From NCBI RefSeq assembly GCF_016741815.1, contig NZ_JAERRJ010000014.1, forward strand, positions 62,001-126,000: 64,000 bases of DNA, read 5' to 3'. Origin of the DNA: Nocardia acididurans (GTDB lineage: Bacteria > Actinomycetota > Actinomycetes > Mycobacteriales > Mycobacteriaceae). The notes under the pieces were generated by a model that was not told where the DNA came from, ran no database searches, and was given only the letters and a program-made list of their open reading frames with translations. Both the position numbers and the translations under genes were made by a program. Below are positions 9,728 to 18,244 of the stretch, piece after piece (within the stretch, counting starts at the first letter, position 1; each line of letters starts with the position of its first letter).

Positions 9728-9745
9728 AACCTCTACCGGCGCCGC

Positions 9746-10951
9746 CTACTTGAGCGTGATGGGGTTGAGGATGTCGGCGGAGAGGGTGAGGAGCATGTAG
9801 GCGCCGCCGATGACGATGACCACGTAGGTCACCGGTAGGAGCTTCATGTAGTTGACGGGAAGGCCGGGGGCTTCGCCGCGGCGGGCGCGGAGGGTGTTGC
9901 GGATTTTTTCGTAGATGACCACTGCGATGTGGCCGCCGTCCAGGGGCAGCAGGGGGAGCAGGTTGAACATGCCGAGGAAGATGTTGAGGCTGGCCAGGAG
10001 CATGACGAAGATCTGCCACTGGCCGATTTCGACGCTTTCGCCGCCGATTCGGCTGGCGCCGTAGACGGAGACGGGGGTTTCGGGGTCGCGTTCGCCGCCG
10101 GTGATCGCGTTCCAGAGGGCGGGGATCTTCTCGGGCATCTTCATCAGGGACTGGACGGTGTGGCTGAAGACCTCACCGGTGAAGGAGACCGAGGCGGGGA
10201 TGGCGGCGAGGACGCCGTATTGGACGGGCTCGTAGAAGTCGGGGCCTACGCCGACCGCGCTGACCTTTTCGCCGGGGCCGCCGTCCTTGGGGTAGCGGGT
10301 GACGGTCTGCGGGGTGACGGTGGCGGTCATGGTCTTGCCGTCGCGGACGAAGGTGTAGACGAAGGGGCCGTCCTGCTTACGGGTTTCGATGACGAACTGC
10401 TGCCAGGTGTCGACGGGAACGCCGTCGACCTTGGTGACGACGTCGCCGCGCTGCAGGCCCGCCTGCTCGGCCGGGCCCGCGCCGGTGCACAGGCCGTTGA
10501 TCGGGTTGCCGTCGCGGTCGTACTCCTGCACACAGGCCGGGGCGCCGATCGCGGTGGCGGGGGGCTGGTCCAGGCTCGGCAGGCCCCAGCCGACGGCCAG
10601 CACCACGATGAGGATGAAGCCGAGGATGAAGTTCATCAGGATGCCGCCGAACATGACCAGCAGGCGCTTCCAGGTGGCCTGGCGGTACATGGCGCGGTCG
10701 AGGTCTTCGGGGGCGATCTCGTCGAGGGCGGTCATGCCGGCGATATCGCAGAAACCGCCCAGCGGCAAGGCTTTCAGACCGTATTCGGTCTCACCGCGCC
10801 GGAAGGAGAAGATGGTGGGGCCGAAGCCGATGAAGTAGCGGCGCACCTTCATGCCCGTGGCCTGCGCCGCCCACATGTGACCGCATTCGTGCAGCGCCAC
10901 CGACAGGGTGATGCACACGGCAAACAGTACGAACCCGACCACGAATGCCAT
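9746..10951 (-). CDS. rip1: Site-2 intramembrane metalloprotease (RseP/Rip1)
   Basis: A 401-aa M50-family protease. The first membrane helix contains the zinc motif HECGH at residues 21-25, a PDZ domain follows (GDVVTKVDGVPV), and the second metal motif NLLPLLPLDGG is near residue 330. Mycobacterial Rip1 cleaves anti-sigma factors inside the membrane. It starts 20 nt after the end of dxr, so both are probably co-transcribed. Confidence 0.95.
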   Translation of the reverse strand: MAFVVGFVLFAVCITLSVALHECGHMWAAQATGMKVRRYFIGFGPTIFSFRRGETEYGLKALPLGGFCDIAGMTALDEIAPEDLDRAMYRQATWKRLLVMFGGILMNFILGFILIVVLAVGWGLPSLDQPPATAIGAPACVQEYDRDGNPINGLCTGAGPAEQAGLQRGDVVTKVDGVPVDTWQQFVIETRKQDGPFVYTFVRDGKTMTATVTPQTVTRYPKDGGPGEKVSAVGVGPDFYEPVQYGVLAAIPASVSFTGEVFSHTVQSLMKMPEKIPALWNAITGGERDPETPVSVYGASRIGGESVEIGQWQIFVMLLASLNIFLGMFNLLPLLPLDGGHIAVVIYEKIRNTLRARRGEAPGLPVNYMKLLPVTYVVIVIGGAYMLLTLSADILNPITLK

Positions 10952-10971
10952 GCGGTTCGACCCCTCCTACT

Positions 10972-12111
10972 TCAACTGCGCACGATTGTGCGGGCACGGT
11001 CACGCGCCCACGCATCGGCCGCGAGCACCTCGTCCAAGCTACCGGGTTCGGCGGTCCAGCGGTCGGCGGACTCCACGACGCGGGCCACCGTGCGCACGAT
11101 GTCGGGGAACCGGATGAGGCCGTCGAGGAACGCCTGCACGGCGATCTCATTGGCGGCGTTGTAGACCGCGGTGACCGATCCGCCCGCCTCACCGGCCTGC
11201 CGCGCCAGCCGCACGGCCGGGAACACCTCGTCGTCGACGGGTTCGAAGGTCCAGGTGGAGGCGGTGGAGAAGTCACACGCCGCGGCCGCGCCGGGCACGC
11301 GATCGGGCCAGCCGAGGGCCAGCGCGATGGGCAGTTTCATATCGGGCGGGCTGGCCTGCGCGAGCGTGGAGCCGTCGGTGAATGTCACCATCGAGTGCAC
11401 GATGGACTGCGGGTGCACGGTCACATCGATGCGGTCGTAGGGCACACCGAACAGCAGATGCGTCTCGATGAGTTCCAGTCCCTTGTTCACCAGGCTGGCC
11501 GAGTTGAGCGTGTTCATCAGACCCATGGACCAGGTCGGATGCGCTTTGGCCTCTTCGGGATTCACCGATTCCAGCATCTCGGCGGTCCAGCCGCGGAACG
11601 GCCCGCCCGAGGCGGTCAGGACGAGCCGGTCCACCTCGTCGGCGCGCCCGCCGCGCAGGCACTGCGCCAGCGCCGAATGTTCGGAGTCCACCGGCACGAT
11701 CTGCCCGGGTGCGGCCGCGCGGGTCACCAGGGAGCCGCCCGCGACCAGAGATTCCTTGTTGGCCAGCGCCAGTCGCCGCCCGGATTCCAGGGTGGCGAGG
11801 GTGGGCTCCAAGCCCAGTGACCCGACCAGCGCGTTGAGCACCACATCCGCCTCGGTGCGCCGCACGAGTTCGGTGGCCGCGTCCGGACCCGCCAGCGCCA
11901 CACCGAGTTTCGCCGCCGCCGCTTCGTCGGCGATGGCCACGTTCCGGGTGCCGGTGGCCGCGATCTGCTGTGCCAGCAGTTCGGTATTGCCACCCCGCGC
12001 AGCCAAACCCACCACCTCGAAGCGATCGGGGTTGGCGGCGATCACCTCCAGCGCCTGGGTGCCAATGGAACCGGTGCTGCCCAGCAGCAGAACTCTCACG
12101 ATGTCGGACAC
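10972..12111 (-). CDS. dxr: 1-deoxy-D-xylulose 5-phosphate reductoisomerase
   Basis: A 379-aa NADPH-dependent enzyme for the second, committed step of the MEP pathway. The nucleotide-binding loop GSTGSIG lies at residues 11-17; metal and substrate residues appear in PVDSEHSA and SGGPFRGW. The GTG at 12111 is chosen because GGGGAG lies 10 nt upstream and the next in-frame codons run into the divergent DUF2631 promoter. First gene of a leftward run with rip1. Confidence 0.95.
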   Translation of the reverse strand: MSDIVRVLLLGSTGSIGTQALEVIAANPDRFEVVGLAARGGNTELLAQQIAATGTRNVAIADEAAAAKLGVALAGPDAATELVRRTEADVVLNALVGSLGLEPTLATLESGRRLALANKESLVAGGSLVTRAAAPGQIVPVDSEHSALAQCLRGGRADEVDRLVLTASGGPFRGWTAEMLESVNPEEAKAHPTWSMGLMNTLNSASLVNKGLELIETHLLFGVPYDRIDVTVHPQSIVHSMVTFTDGSTLAQASPPDMKLPIALALGWPDRVPGAAAACDFSTASTWTFEPVDDEVFPAVRLARQAGEAGGSVTAVYNAANEIAVQAFLDGLIRFPDIVRTVARVVESADRWTAEPGSLDEVLAADAWARDRARTIVRS

Positions 12112-12238
12112 GCGCCTATTCTCCCCTGCCCCGAGTTCGACGGTGACATGCCGCCCCACGGCGACCCTGCTGGCTACGACGGACGGTCGTATGCCACCAT
12201 ATTGGCCAGAATTCGATTCGAGTCCATAAGGAGCGAAA

Positions 12239-12523
12239 GTGGCCGCCACGGAACTGGAACACGCCCACAGCGCTGAGGTCGTCACCAAGGTCGACACCGC
12301 CGAGGTTCCGTCCGCCGCCTGGGGTTGGAGCGGCGAGTCGCGCCGGACCTTCCGCATCGCCGGCTGGGCTGTCGTTGTCATCCTGCTGGCCATGCTGTTC
12401 GAGAATCAGCAGGGCAGTTCCTCGGGTTCGGGCAATGTCGGCTACATCTTCCTGGTGGTGTTCGCCGCCGGTCTGGCGGGCATTCTGATCCGCGATTCGA
12501 TCGTGTCGCGTAAGCCGCGCTGA
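12239..12523 (+). CDS. DUF2631 membrane protein (Rv2876-like)
   Basis: A 94-aa protein with the family signature EVPSAAWGWSGESRRTF followed by two membrane helices separated by a Ser/Gly loop. GTG start with AAGGAG 5 nt before it. Divergent from dxr with 127 nt between them, so both promoters share that gap. A strong hairpin terminator follows. Function unknown; restricted to mycolate-containing actinobacteria as far as I know. Confidence 0.85.
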   Translation: MAATELEHAHSAEVVTKVDTAEVPSAAWGWSGESRRTFRIAGWAVVVILLAMLFENQQGSSSGSGNVGYIFLVVFAAGLAGILIRDSIVSRKPR

Positions 12524-12540
12524 CGTCGCAGACGTACGAC

Positions 12541-12575
12541 ATCGGGCCGGGTCGCTTTCCGCGACCCGGCCCGAT
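12541..12575. terminator. Rho-independent-type hairpin between convergent genes
   Basis: A perfect 15-bp stem (12541-12555 with 12561-12575) and a 5-nt TTTCC loop lie between the DUF2631 gene and the leftward secreted-protein gene. The symmetry lets it serve both strands. There is no long T run, as is usual in high-GC actinobacteria. Confidence 0.85.
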
Positions 12576-12592
12576 TCGTTTGTGCTACAGCG

Positions 12593-13291
12593 TTACTGGT
12601 TCGCCGGGTCGTTGATGCGGTTGGCGAAGCCGATGCCGACCACGATGGCGGCCGGGATACCGGTCAGCACCAGGCCCGCGGCGGCGCCCAGCGGGATGCC
12701 GATGCCCGCGCCCACGAGGCAGCCCGCGATGCCGCCGGGAGCCGACAGCACGGCCACACCGAGGATGACACCGCCGGCCGCGCCGACCGCGCAGCCGAGG
12801 CCGCCGCCGACGATGGTGCCGATGAGGGTGCCGATCGAGGTGATGATGCCGAACTGGGTGGCCGCGGCGGATACGGCGTCGTCGAACGCCTCCTGGTTGG
12901 CGACGTTCTTCAGCAGACCGGTCGGGCGGGCGTCGGCGATGTTCTTGCTCGGCGTGATGACCGCGCGCAGGCCGTCGACGGCGGCGTTGACCGGGTACTC
13001 GAGGTCGCCGATGGTGTACGACAGCGGGAACTGGGTGACCAGATTGCCCTGGTTGTCGCGAACCTGGAACTGGCCGTTGTCGGCGTTCATCGAGCCGGCG
13101 GTGGTCTCCAGCACGATGGAATCGCCCTCGAGCTTGGTGTTCCAGCCGATGGACGGCAGGACCGAGCCGATGCCCTGATCGACGCCGTCGAGCACGGAGG
13201 GGATCACCGGCGCGGCGTTCGAGGTGCCGGTGGCAATGCCCAGTGCCGCGATGACCAGTGCCGAAGTGGCGGCGAACTTCTTGATCTGCAT
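12593..13291 (-). CDS. Secreted glycine-zipper protein, paralogue A
   Basis: A 232-aa exported protein. The signal peptide (FAATSALVIAALGIATGTSNA) would be cut before APVIPS. A ~110-residue N-terminal domain of beta character carries FQVRDNQGN and PLSYT. The C-terminal part holds long Gly/Ala-rich hydrophobic stretches (IGTLIGTIVGGGLGCAVGAAGG, here split by Gly every four residues), typical of glycine zippers that insert into membranes. It is a close tandem copy of the next gene. Function not recognised. Confidence 0.75.
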   Translation of the reverse strand: MQIKKFAATSALVIAALGIATGTSNAAPVIPSVLDGVDQGIGSVLPSIGWNTKLEGDSIVLETTAGSMNADNGQFQVRDNQGNLVTQFPLSYTIGDLEYPVNAAVDGLRAVITPSKNIADARPTGLLKNVANQEAFDDAVSAAATQFGIITSIGTLIGTIVGGGLGCAVGAAGGVILGVAVLSAPGGIAGCLVGAGIGIPLGAAAGLVLTGIPAAIVVGIGFANRINDPANQ

Positions 13292-13515
13292 TACTTCTCG
13301 TCGCTTTCGTCAGCGGGTGCGCGCCCTTGCGGGATTGCGCAGGTCCTCATCGAGCACCCGGGGACAAGACTCCAGCTGTTATGTTTCCGTGATGTTGCTG
13401 AATCATAGCCGTTATGAGTCTTAGAGCATGTTTTCGTTACGTTCTCGGTCGTGAGGGTCCAGAAAACAGCTCGAACGCAAACCATCAGTTCATAGCAATA
13501 CTTAATACACAACAC

Positions 13516-13547
13516 GGCCCGCCGCATCTCGAGCGATGCGACGGGCC
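13516..13547 (-). terminator. Hairpin terminator of glycine-zipper gene B
   Basis: A 13-bp stem (13516-13528 with 13535-13547) lies 16 nt past the stop of the gene ending at 13564. One position pairs as G-U only in leftward RNA and is a mismatch in the other strand, so it fits leftward transcription. A T-rich tail follows on that strand. Confidence 0.75.
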
Positions 13548-13563
13548 TTGTGCGAGAACGGAA

Positions 13564-14307
13564 CTACTGGTTCTCGGGGGCGTTGATGCGGTTGAAGAAA
13601 CCGATGCCGACGATGATCGCGGCGGGCACGCCCGTCAGGACCAGACCGGCGGCAGCGCCGAGCGGGATACCGATGGCAGCGCCCGCGAGGCAGCCCGCGA
13701 TACCGGTCGCGCCACCCAGATCCAGAATCGGCAGACCGATGACCGCACCGCCGATGAAGCCGAGCGTGCAGCCGGCCGCACCGCCGACAATGGTGCCGAC
13801 CAGGGTGCCGATGGCGGTGATGATGCCGAACTGCGTGGCTGCGGCGGACACCGCGTCGTCGAAGGCATCCTGCTTGGTCACATTGTGGAGCAGGCCGGAC
13901 GGGCGAGCGTCGGCGATGTTCTTGCTCGGCGTCAGCACCGCGCGCAGGCCCTGAATGCTGGCCTGAATCGGGTACTCGAGGTCATCGAGGGTGTAGCTGA
14001 GCGGGAAGCCCACGACCACATTGCCCAGATTGTCGCGGACCTGGAACTGGCCACCATCCGCGGTCAGCGCACCGGCGTCGGTGTCGACGACGACGGAGTC
14101 GTTCTCCACCTTGACGTTCCAGTGGATGGACGGAAGCAGCTGGGCGGCGCCCTGCTGCACCCGGCCGATGCCCTGGTTGATGCCGTCGATCAGCGAGGGC
14201 AGGACCGGAGCCGGCGCGGGGGCCGGGTCGGCGTGAACAGTTCCGGCGGTAACACCGAGGGCCGCGATGACCAGAGCCGACGTCGCGGCAGCTTTCCTGA
14301 ACTTCAT
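13564..14307 (-). CDS. Secreted glycine-zipper protein, paralogue B
   Basis: A 247-aa tandem paralogue of the gene at 12593-13291. Shared blocks include GQFQVRDN, PLSYT, LTPSKNIADARP, DDAVSAAATQFGIIT and AGLVLTG. The signal peptide ends near AGTVHA, followed by a short Pro/Ala stretch. Each copy has its own upstream region and, here, its own terminator, so they appear to be separate transcripts. The 255-nt upstream gap is notably AT-rich (TATAAATAG near 14440). Function unknown; possibly a cell-envelope or pore-forming protein. Confidence 0.75.
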   Translation of the reverse strand: MKFRKAAATSALVIAALGVTAGTVHADPAPAPAPVLPSLIDGINQGIGRVQQGAAQLLPSIHWNVKVENDSVVVDTDAGALTADGGQFQVRDNLGNVVVGFPLSYTLDDLEYPIQASIQGLRAVLTPSKNIADARPSGLLHNVTKQDAFDDAVSAAATQFGIITAIGTLVGTIVGGAAGCTLGFIGGAVIGLPILDLGGATGIAGCLAGAAIGIPLGAAAGLVLTGVPAAIIVGIGFFNRINAPENQ

Positions 14308-14508
14308 GGCTGCTTCTTAGCTTTCTTGCGAGGGCGCTTCCGGTTTCCGGGAGCGGAATCGGGGTTTGAAGCCGGAGCTTTTCAAGCTCTCTGAGTCAAG
14401 TGTCCAGGAAATAGTTACTGAATAGTAGCTAAGAACGCGTATAAATAGCAGAAGTCACTAGTACGCCCTTTTTGTGACACAGGTCATCCATGTCGCTGGA
14501 AAACCGCT

Positions 14509-14537
14509 GGTCGGCCCGGACTGCCAACGGGCCGACC
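14509..14537 (-). terminator. Hairpin terminator of the TPP-enzyme gene
   Basis: A perfect 10-bp stem, GGTCGGCCCG with CGGGCCGACC, and a 9-nt loop, 25 nt beyond the stop at 14563 in the leftward direction. Confidence 0.75.
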
Positions 14538-14562
14538 GGCCTCGGAAACGCTCAGCGCCTTC

Positions 14563-16344
14563 TCAGGAAAAGAGTTCCTGCGCTTTGGTTTTCACACCCT
14601 GTTTCACCAGATGCCAGCCGTTCGGATCCCCGCGCAGCACAGCCGCGACGGTGTTCTCCAACTGCTCCCAGGTGGCGTGCGGCGGAATGGGCGGGACCTC
14701 CGGATCGCAGTGCACGTCGAGAAGGACGGGCTGCCCGGCGTTCAACGCCTGATCCCACGCCCCGGCCAGCTGATCGGGATGATCCACGGCGATGGCCGTC
14801 ATGCCGAGCGCGCGGGCGAGATCGGCATAGGAGGTGTCCGGAAGTATTTGGGACTCTTCGAATTTCGGCGCGCCACCCATGGCGCGCAGCTCCCAGGTGA
14901 CCTGGTTGAGGTCGTTGTTGTGGAAGACGCACACCACCAGGCGCTGGTCCAGCCATTCGGCGCGGTAGCGGTTGATGGTGATCAGTTCGGCGAGACCGTT
15001 CATCTGCATCGCACCGTCACCGACGAGGGCGATGACCGGGCGGTCCGGATGCGCGAACTTGGCTCCGATGGCGTACGGGACGCCGCAGCCCATGGTCGCC
15101 AGGGTGCCCGACAGCGAACCGCGCATACTGCCGCGGAATCGCAGGCAGCGGGCGTACCAGGTGGTGGAGGACCCGGAATCCGCGGTGACGATGGCATCGC
15201 CGGGAATGACCCGGGACAGTTCGGTCACCACGCGCATGGGGTTGACCGGACGCGCGCCGAGCGCGGCCTGGCGGTCGATGGTGGACCACCAGCGCGTCAC
15301 GTTCTCCTCCACGGTCTCCCGCCAGGACCGGTCCTGCTGGTACTTCAGCAGCGGAATCAGTTCGCGCAGAGTGGTTTTCGCATCGCCGACCAGATTCACC
15401 TCGGTGGGATAGCGCATGCCGATCATGGTGGGGTCCAGGTCGATCTGCACGGCGCGGGCCTTGCCGAATTCCGGAAGGAATTGGGAGTAGGGGAAATTCG
15501 AGCCGACGATGAGCAGGGTGTCACAGTCGCGCATGAGTTCGTAGCTGGGCCGGGTGCCGAGCAGGCCGATGGAGCCGGTCACGAAAGGCAGTGCGTCGGT
15601 GAGCACATCCTTGCCGAGCAGCGCCTTCGCCACTCCCCCGCCGGTGATTTCGGCGATCTCGGCGACTTCGACGGCGGCGGCGCGCGCGCCCTGCCCGACC
15701 AGAATCGCCACGCGCGTACCGGCGTTCAGCAGGTCGGCGGCGCGTTCGACGTCCTCGCGCGCGGGCACGACGGTGGGGTTCAGTGCGGCGGGCGCACTCG
15801 AGGGCACCTGCCGGAATTCGTGTTCGGGCGGCTGATAGTGCTCCTCCTGCAGATCGGAGGGAATGATCAGCGCGGTCGGAGCGCGGCGGGCCTGGGCGGT
15901 GCGGATGGCGCGGTCGAGTGCATTCGGCAACTGCTCTGCCACATTCACTTCCACCAGGTACTCGCTCGCCACGTCCTTGAGCAGACTCTGCAGGTCGATC
16001 TCCTGCTGATAGCTGCCGCCCATGGCGCTGCGCGCTGTTTGCCCGACAATTGCCACCACGGGGACATGATCGAGTTTCGCGTCGTACAGACCGTTCAGCA
16101 AATGAATGGCGCCCGGTCCGGAAGTCGCCATGCATACCCCGACACCGCCATCGAATTTCGCGTATCCGACGGCTTCCAGGGCCGCCATCTCCTCATGCCG
16201 GGCCTGCACGAAGGCCGGTCGATTGTCGGCCTTCCCGAAGGCCGCGACGAGACCGTTGATCCCGTCGCCCGGATACCCGAAAACCCTGGTGACACCCCAT
16301 TCCCGTAGCCGCCGCAGTACATAGTCGCCCACCGTGGTCGTCAT
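14563..16344 (-). CDS. Thiamine pyrophosphate-dependent enzyme, pyruvate oxidase/dehydrogenase type
   Basis: A 593-aa protein with the three-domain fold of acetolactate synthase and pyruvate oxidase. The N-terminal TPP domain has RHEEMAA with its catalytic Glu. The C-terminal domain has the TPP/metal motif GDGAMQMN...NNDLNQ. The long C-terminus resembles PoxB-type quinone-linked enzymes, which oxidise pyruvate to acetate and CO2 at the membrane; many such actinobacterial proteins are only labelled TPP-requiring. The ATG at 16344 has GGAGA 7 nt upstream. Single gene with a terminator. Confidence 0.85.
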   Translation of the reverse strand: MTTTVGDYVLRRLREWGVTRVFGYPGDGINGLVAAFGKADNRPAFVQARHEEMAALEAVGYAKFDGGVGVCMATSGPGAIHLLNGLYDAKLDHVPVVAIVGQTARSAMGGSYQQEIDLQSLLKDVASEYLVEVNVAEQLPNALDRAIRTAQARRAPTALIIPSDLQEEHYQPPEHEFRQVPSSAPAALNPTVVPAREDVERAADLLNAGTRVAILVGQGARAAAVEVAEIAEITGGGVAKALLGKDVLTDALPFVTGSIGLLGTRPSYELMRDCDTLLIVGSNFPYSQFLPEFGKARAVQIDLDPTMIGMRYPTEVNLVGDAKTTLRELIPLLKYQQDRSWRETVEENVTRWWSTIDRQAALGARPVNPMRVVTELSRVIPGDAIVTADSGSSTTWYARCLRFRGSMRGSLSGTLATMGCGVPYAIGAKFAHPDRPVIALVGDGAMQMNGLAELITINRYRAEWLDQRLVVCVFHNNDLNQVTWELRAMGGAPKFEESQILPDTSYADLARALGMTAIAVDHPDQLAGAWDQALNAGQPVLLDVHCDPEVPPIPPHATWEQLENTVAAVLRGDPNGWHLVKQGVKTKAQELFS

Positions 16345-16525
16345 GGTCGTCTCCTCGCCTGGGTGTCCCGCCGCTCTCGTGGCGCGGGTACCCGGCCGGT
16401 CCGGCCTCAATCACGGCCACGCACGCGGGATAGGTCGATCGACCGATGTGAGCGGGCCGGTGCCGGGCCGACGATGTGGACGTGTTCCGGCGTAATGCCA
16501 CCCACCACATCCGAAGGAAGAGATC

Positions 16526-18148
16526 TTGTTCCGATCACCTCAGCGCGGTGTTCGCCGCCGCGCCGCCGGGGCTCTCGCGGCCGTCGGCGTTCTCGTCACA
16601 GGCGGCACGGTGGGCGGTCTCGCGCTACCTGCCGCCCACGCCTCCAGTCATCGGGAGGCCCCGTTGATCGCCGGGGATCCGGCGGTGGACAACACCGATG
16701 TGTACGCGTTCGTCAGCCCCGACAATCCGGAGACGGTGACGATCATCAGCAACTGGTACGGGGTCCAGGCGGCCTACGGCGGACCCAACTTCTACCCGTG
16801 GGCCGCCGACGCCAACTACGACATCAATATCGACAACGACGGCAACGGCAAGCCGGATGTCAGCTACCGGATCACCTTCGCCACCGACGACCGCCGCGAC
16901 GGCAGCACGTTCCTGTACAACAACGGCCCGGTCACCAGCCTCACCGATGAGAACCTGCTGTTCCGGCAGAACTACACGGTGTCGGTGAGCCACGGCGTCG
17001 GCGACTGGCGGCCTATCGGGACCGGGCAGGCCGCGCCGTCCTACGTGGGGCCGGCGTCCATGCCCGACTACAACGCGCTGCGCACGCAGGCCACCGAGCA
17101 GCTGGCGGGCGGCGGCACCGTGTACGTGGGCGGGGCGGAGGATCCGTTCTACCTCGATCTGCGGGTGTTCGATCTGCTCTACGGCGGCGACCTGTCCGAG
17201 GTCGGCACCGATACGCTCGCCGGATTCAATGTGAATACCGTTGTGCTGCAGGTGCCCAAGAAGGATCTGGCGCTGAAGAACGACGCGACGCGCAATCCGG
17301 TGATCGGCGTGTGGAGCGATACCGAACGAAAGTCGCTGCAGCTCAGTCCCGGTGCGGCCAAACCGGTCGGGGAGCCGGTGCAGGTGTCACGGCTGGGTAA
17401 TCCGCTGGTGAACGAGGTCGTGGTGCCCGCCGGGCTGAAGGACGCGTTCAACGGCATCTCCCCCAGCGCCGATGCCGGGATTCCGGAAGTGGTTGCGCGC
17501 GTGACGGATCCGGAGCTGCCCAAGCTGCTGGAGGCAATCTACAAGATCCCCGCCCCGGCCGGTCCGCGCAATGACCTGGTGGAGATCTTCCTCACCGGAA
17601 TCGCCAAGAACGCCCCGACATTGGACGGCAGCCGGCCGCCCATTCAGGCCGACCTCAACTCGCAGGTGCTCAATGCCGATGTGAAGGCCGAGACCTTCCG
17701 GCCGTCGGAGATGTTGCGGCTCAATATGTCCGTGCCGGTGACGGCCTCGCCCGAACGCCTCGGTGTGCTCGCCGGCGACCTGCAGGGCTTCCCCAACGGC
17801 CGCCGTCTGACCGACGACGTGCTCGATATCGCGTTGCAGGCCATGGTGGGTGCGGCGCAGAGCGGCACGCTGGTCGACGCCTTGGCCGCCGGTGACGCGG
17901 TGGACTCCAACGACGCGAAGTTCTCCGAGGTGTTCCCGTACGTGGCGCTGCCGTCACGCGGGATGACCGAGGGCGGCGTCTCCGCCGACGGTGTCGCGCC
18001 CGCCGCGTCCTCGCAGCGCGGCGAGGACGGCGGGATGTCGTGGATGCCGGTGGCCGCGGGCGGAATCGGCGCGGCGGCGCTGATCGGCGGCGGCGTGTGG
18101 CTGTTCATGCGCCGGCGGGCAGCGGCTCCGGGTCGCCTGGTGCCCTGA
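16526..18148 (+). CDS. DUF4331 family secreted protein with C-terminal membrane anchor
   Basis: A 540-aa exported protein. The signal peptide has twin arginines (VRRRAAGALAAVG) and ends at AHA; the mature protein starts SSHREAPLIAGDPAVDNTD, the typical DUF4331 opening. FYLDLRVFDLLYG and WSDTERK also match the family. The last 30 residues form one membrane helix followed by RRR, so it stays attached to the cell. The start is TTG at 16526 with GGAAG upstream. The next gene is a TPR protein on the same strand, a common pairing. Function unknown. Confidence 0.82.
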   Translation: MFRSPQRGVRRRAAGALAAVGVLVTGGTVGGLALPAAHASSHREAPLIAGDPAVDNTDVYAFVSPDNPETVTIISNWYGVQAAYGGPNFYPWAADANYDINIDNDGNGKPDVSYRITFATDDRRDGSTFLYNNGPVTSLTDENLLFRQNYTVSVSHGVGDWRPIGTGQAAPSYVGPASMPDYNALRTQATEQLAGGGTVYVGGAEDPFYLDLRVFDLLYGGDLSEVGTDTLAGFNVNTVVLQVPKKDLALKNDATRNPVIGVWSDTERKSLQLSPGAAKPVGEPVQVSRLGNPLVNEVVVPAGLKDAFNGISPSADAGIPEVVARVTDPELPKLLEAIYKIPAPAGPRNDLVEIFLTGIAKNAPTLDGSRPPIQADLNSQVLNADVKAETFRPSEMLRLNMSVPVTASPERLGVLAGDLQGFPNGRRLTDDVLDIALQAMVGAAQSGTLVDALAAGDAVDSNDAKFSEVFPYVALPSRGMTEGGVSADGVAPAASSQRGEDGGMSWMPVAAGGIGAAALIGGGVWLFMRRRAAAPGRLVP

Positions 18149-18159
18149 GTCCGCTGTCA

Positions 18160-18198
18160 CCCGGTGGGCGGGAACGGATTTCGGCCCCGCCCACCGGG
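18160..18198 (+). terminator. Hairpin between DUF4331 and TPR genes
   Basis: A perfect 13-bp stem, CCCGGTGGGCGGG with CCCGCCCACCGGG, and a 13-nt loop, 11 nt after the DUF4331 stop. It may terminate or partly attenuate transcription into the TPR gene. Confidence 0.7.
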
Positions 18199-18244
18199 AT
18201 CTCCCGTTCACCTCGAACTCCCTTCCAGCACTGAAGGTCTCGTC

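Noticed and set aside
14336..14356. Small hairpin CGCTTCCGG-TTT-CCGGGAGCG upstream of glycine-zipper gene B
   Set aside because: Short and with a mismatch, located in the leader; no evidence for a riboswitch or attenuator.
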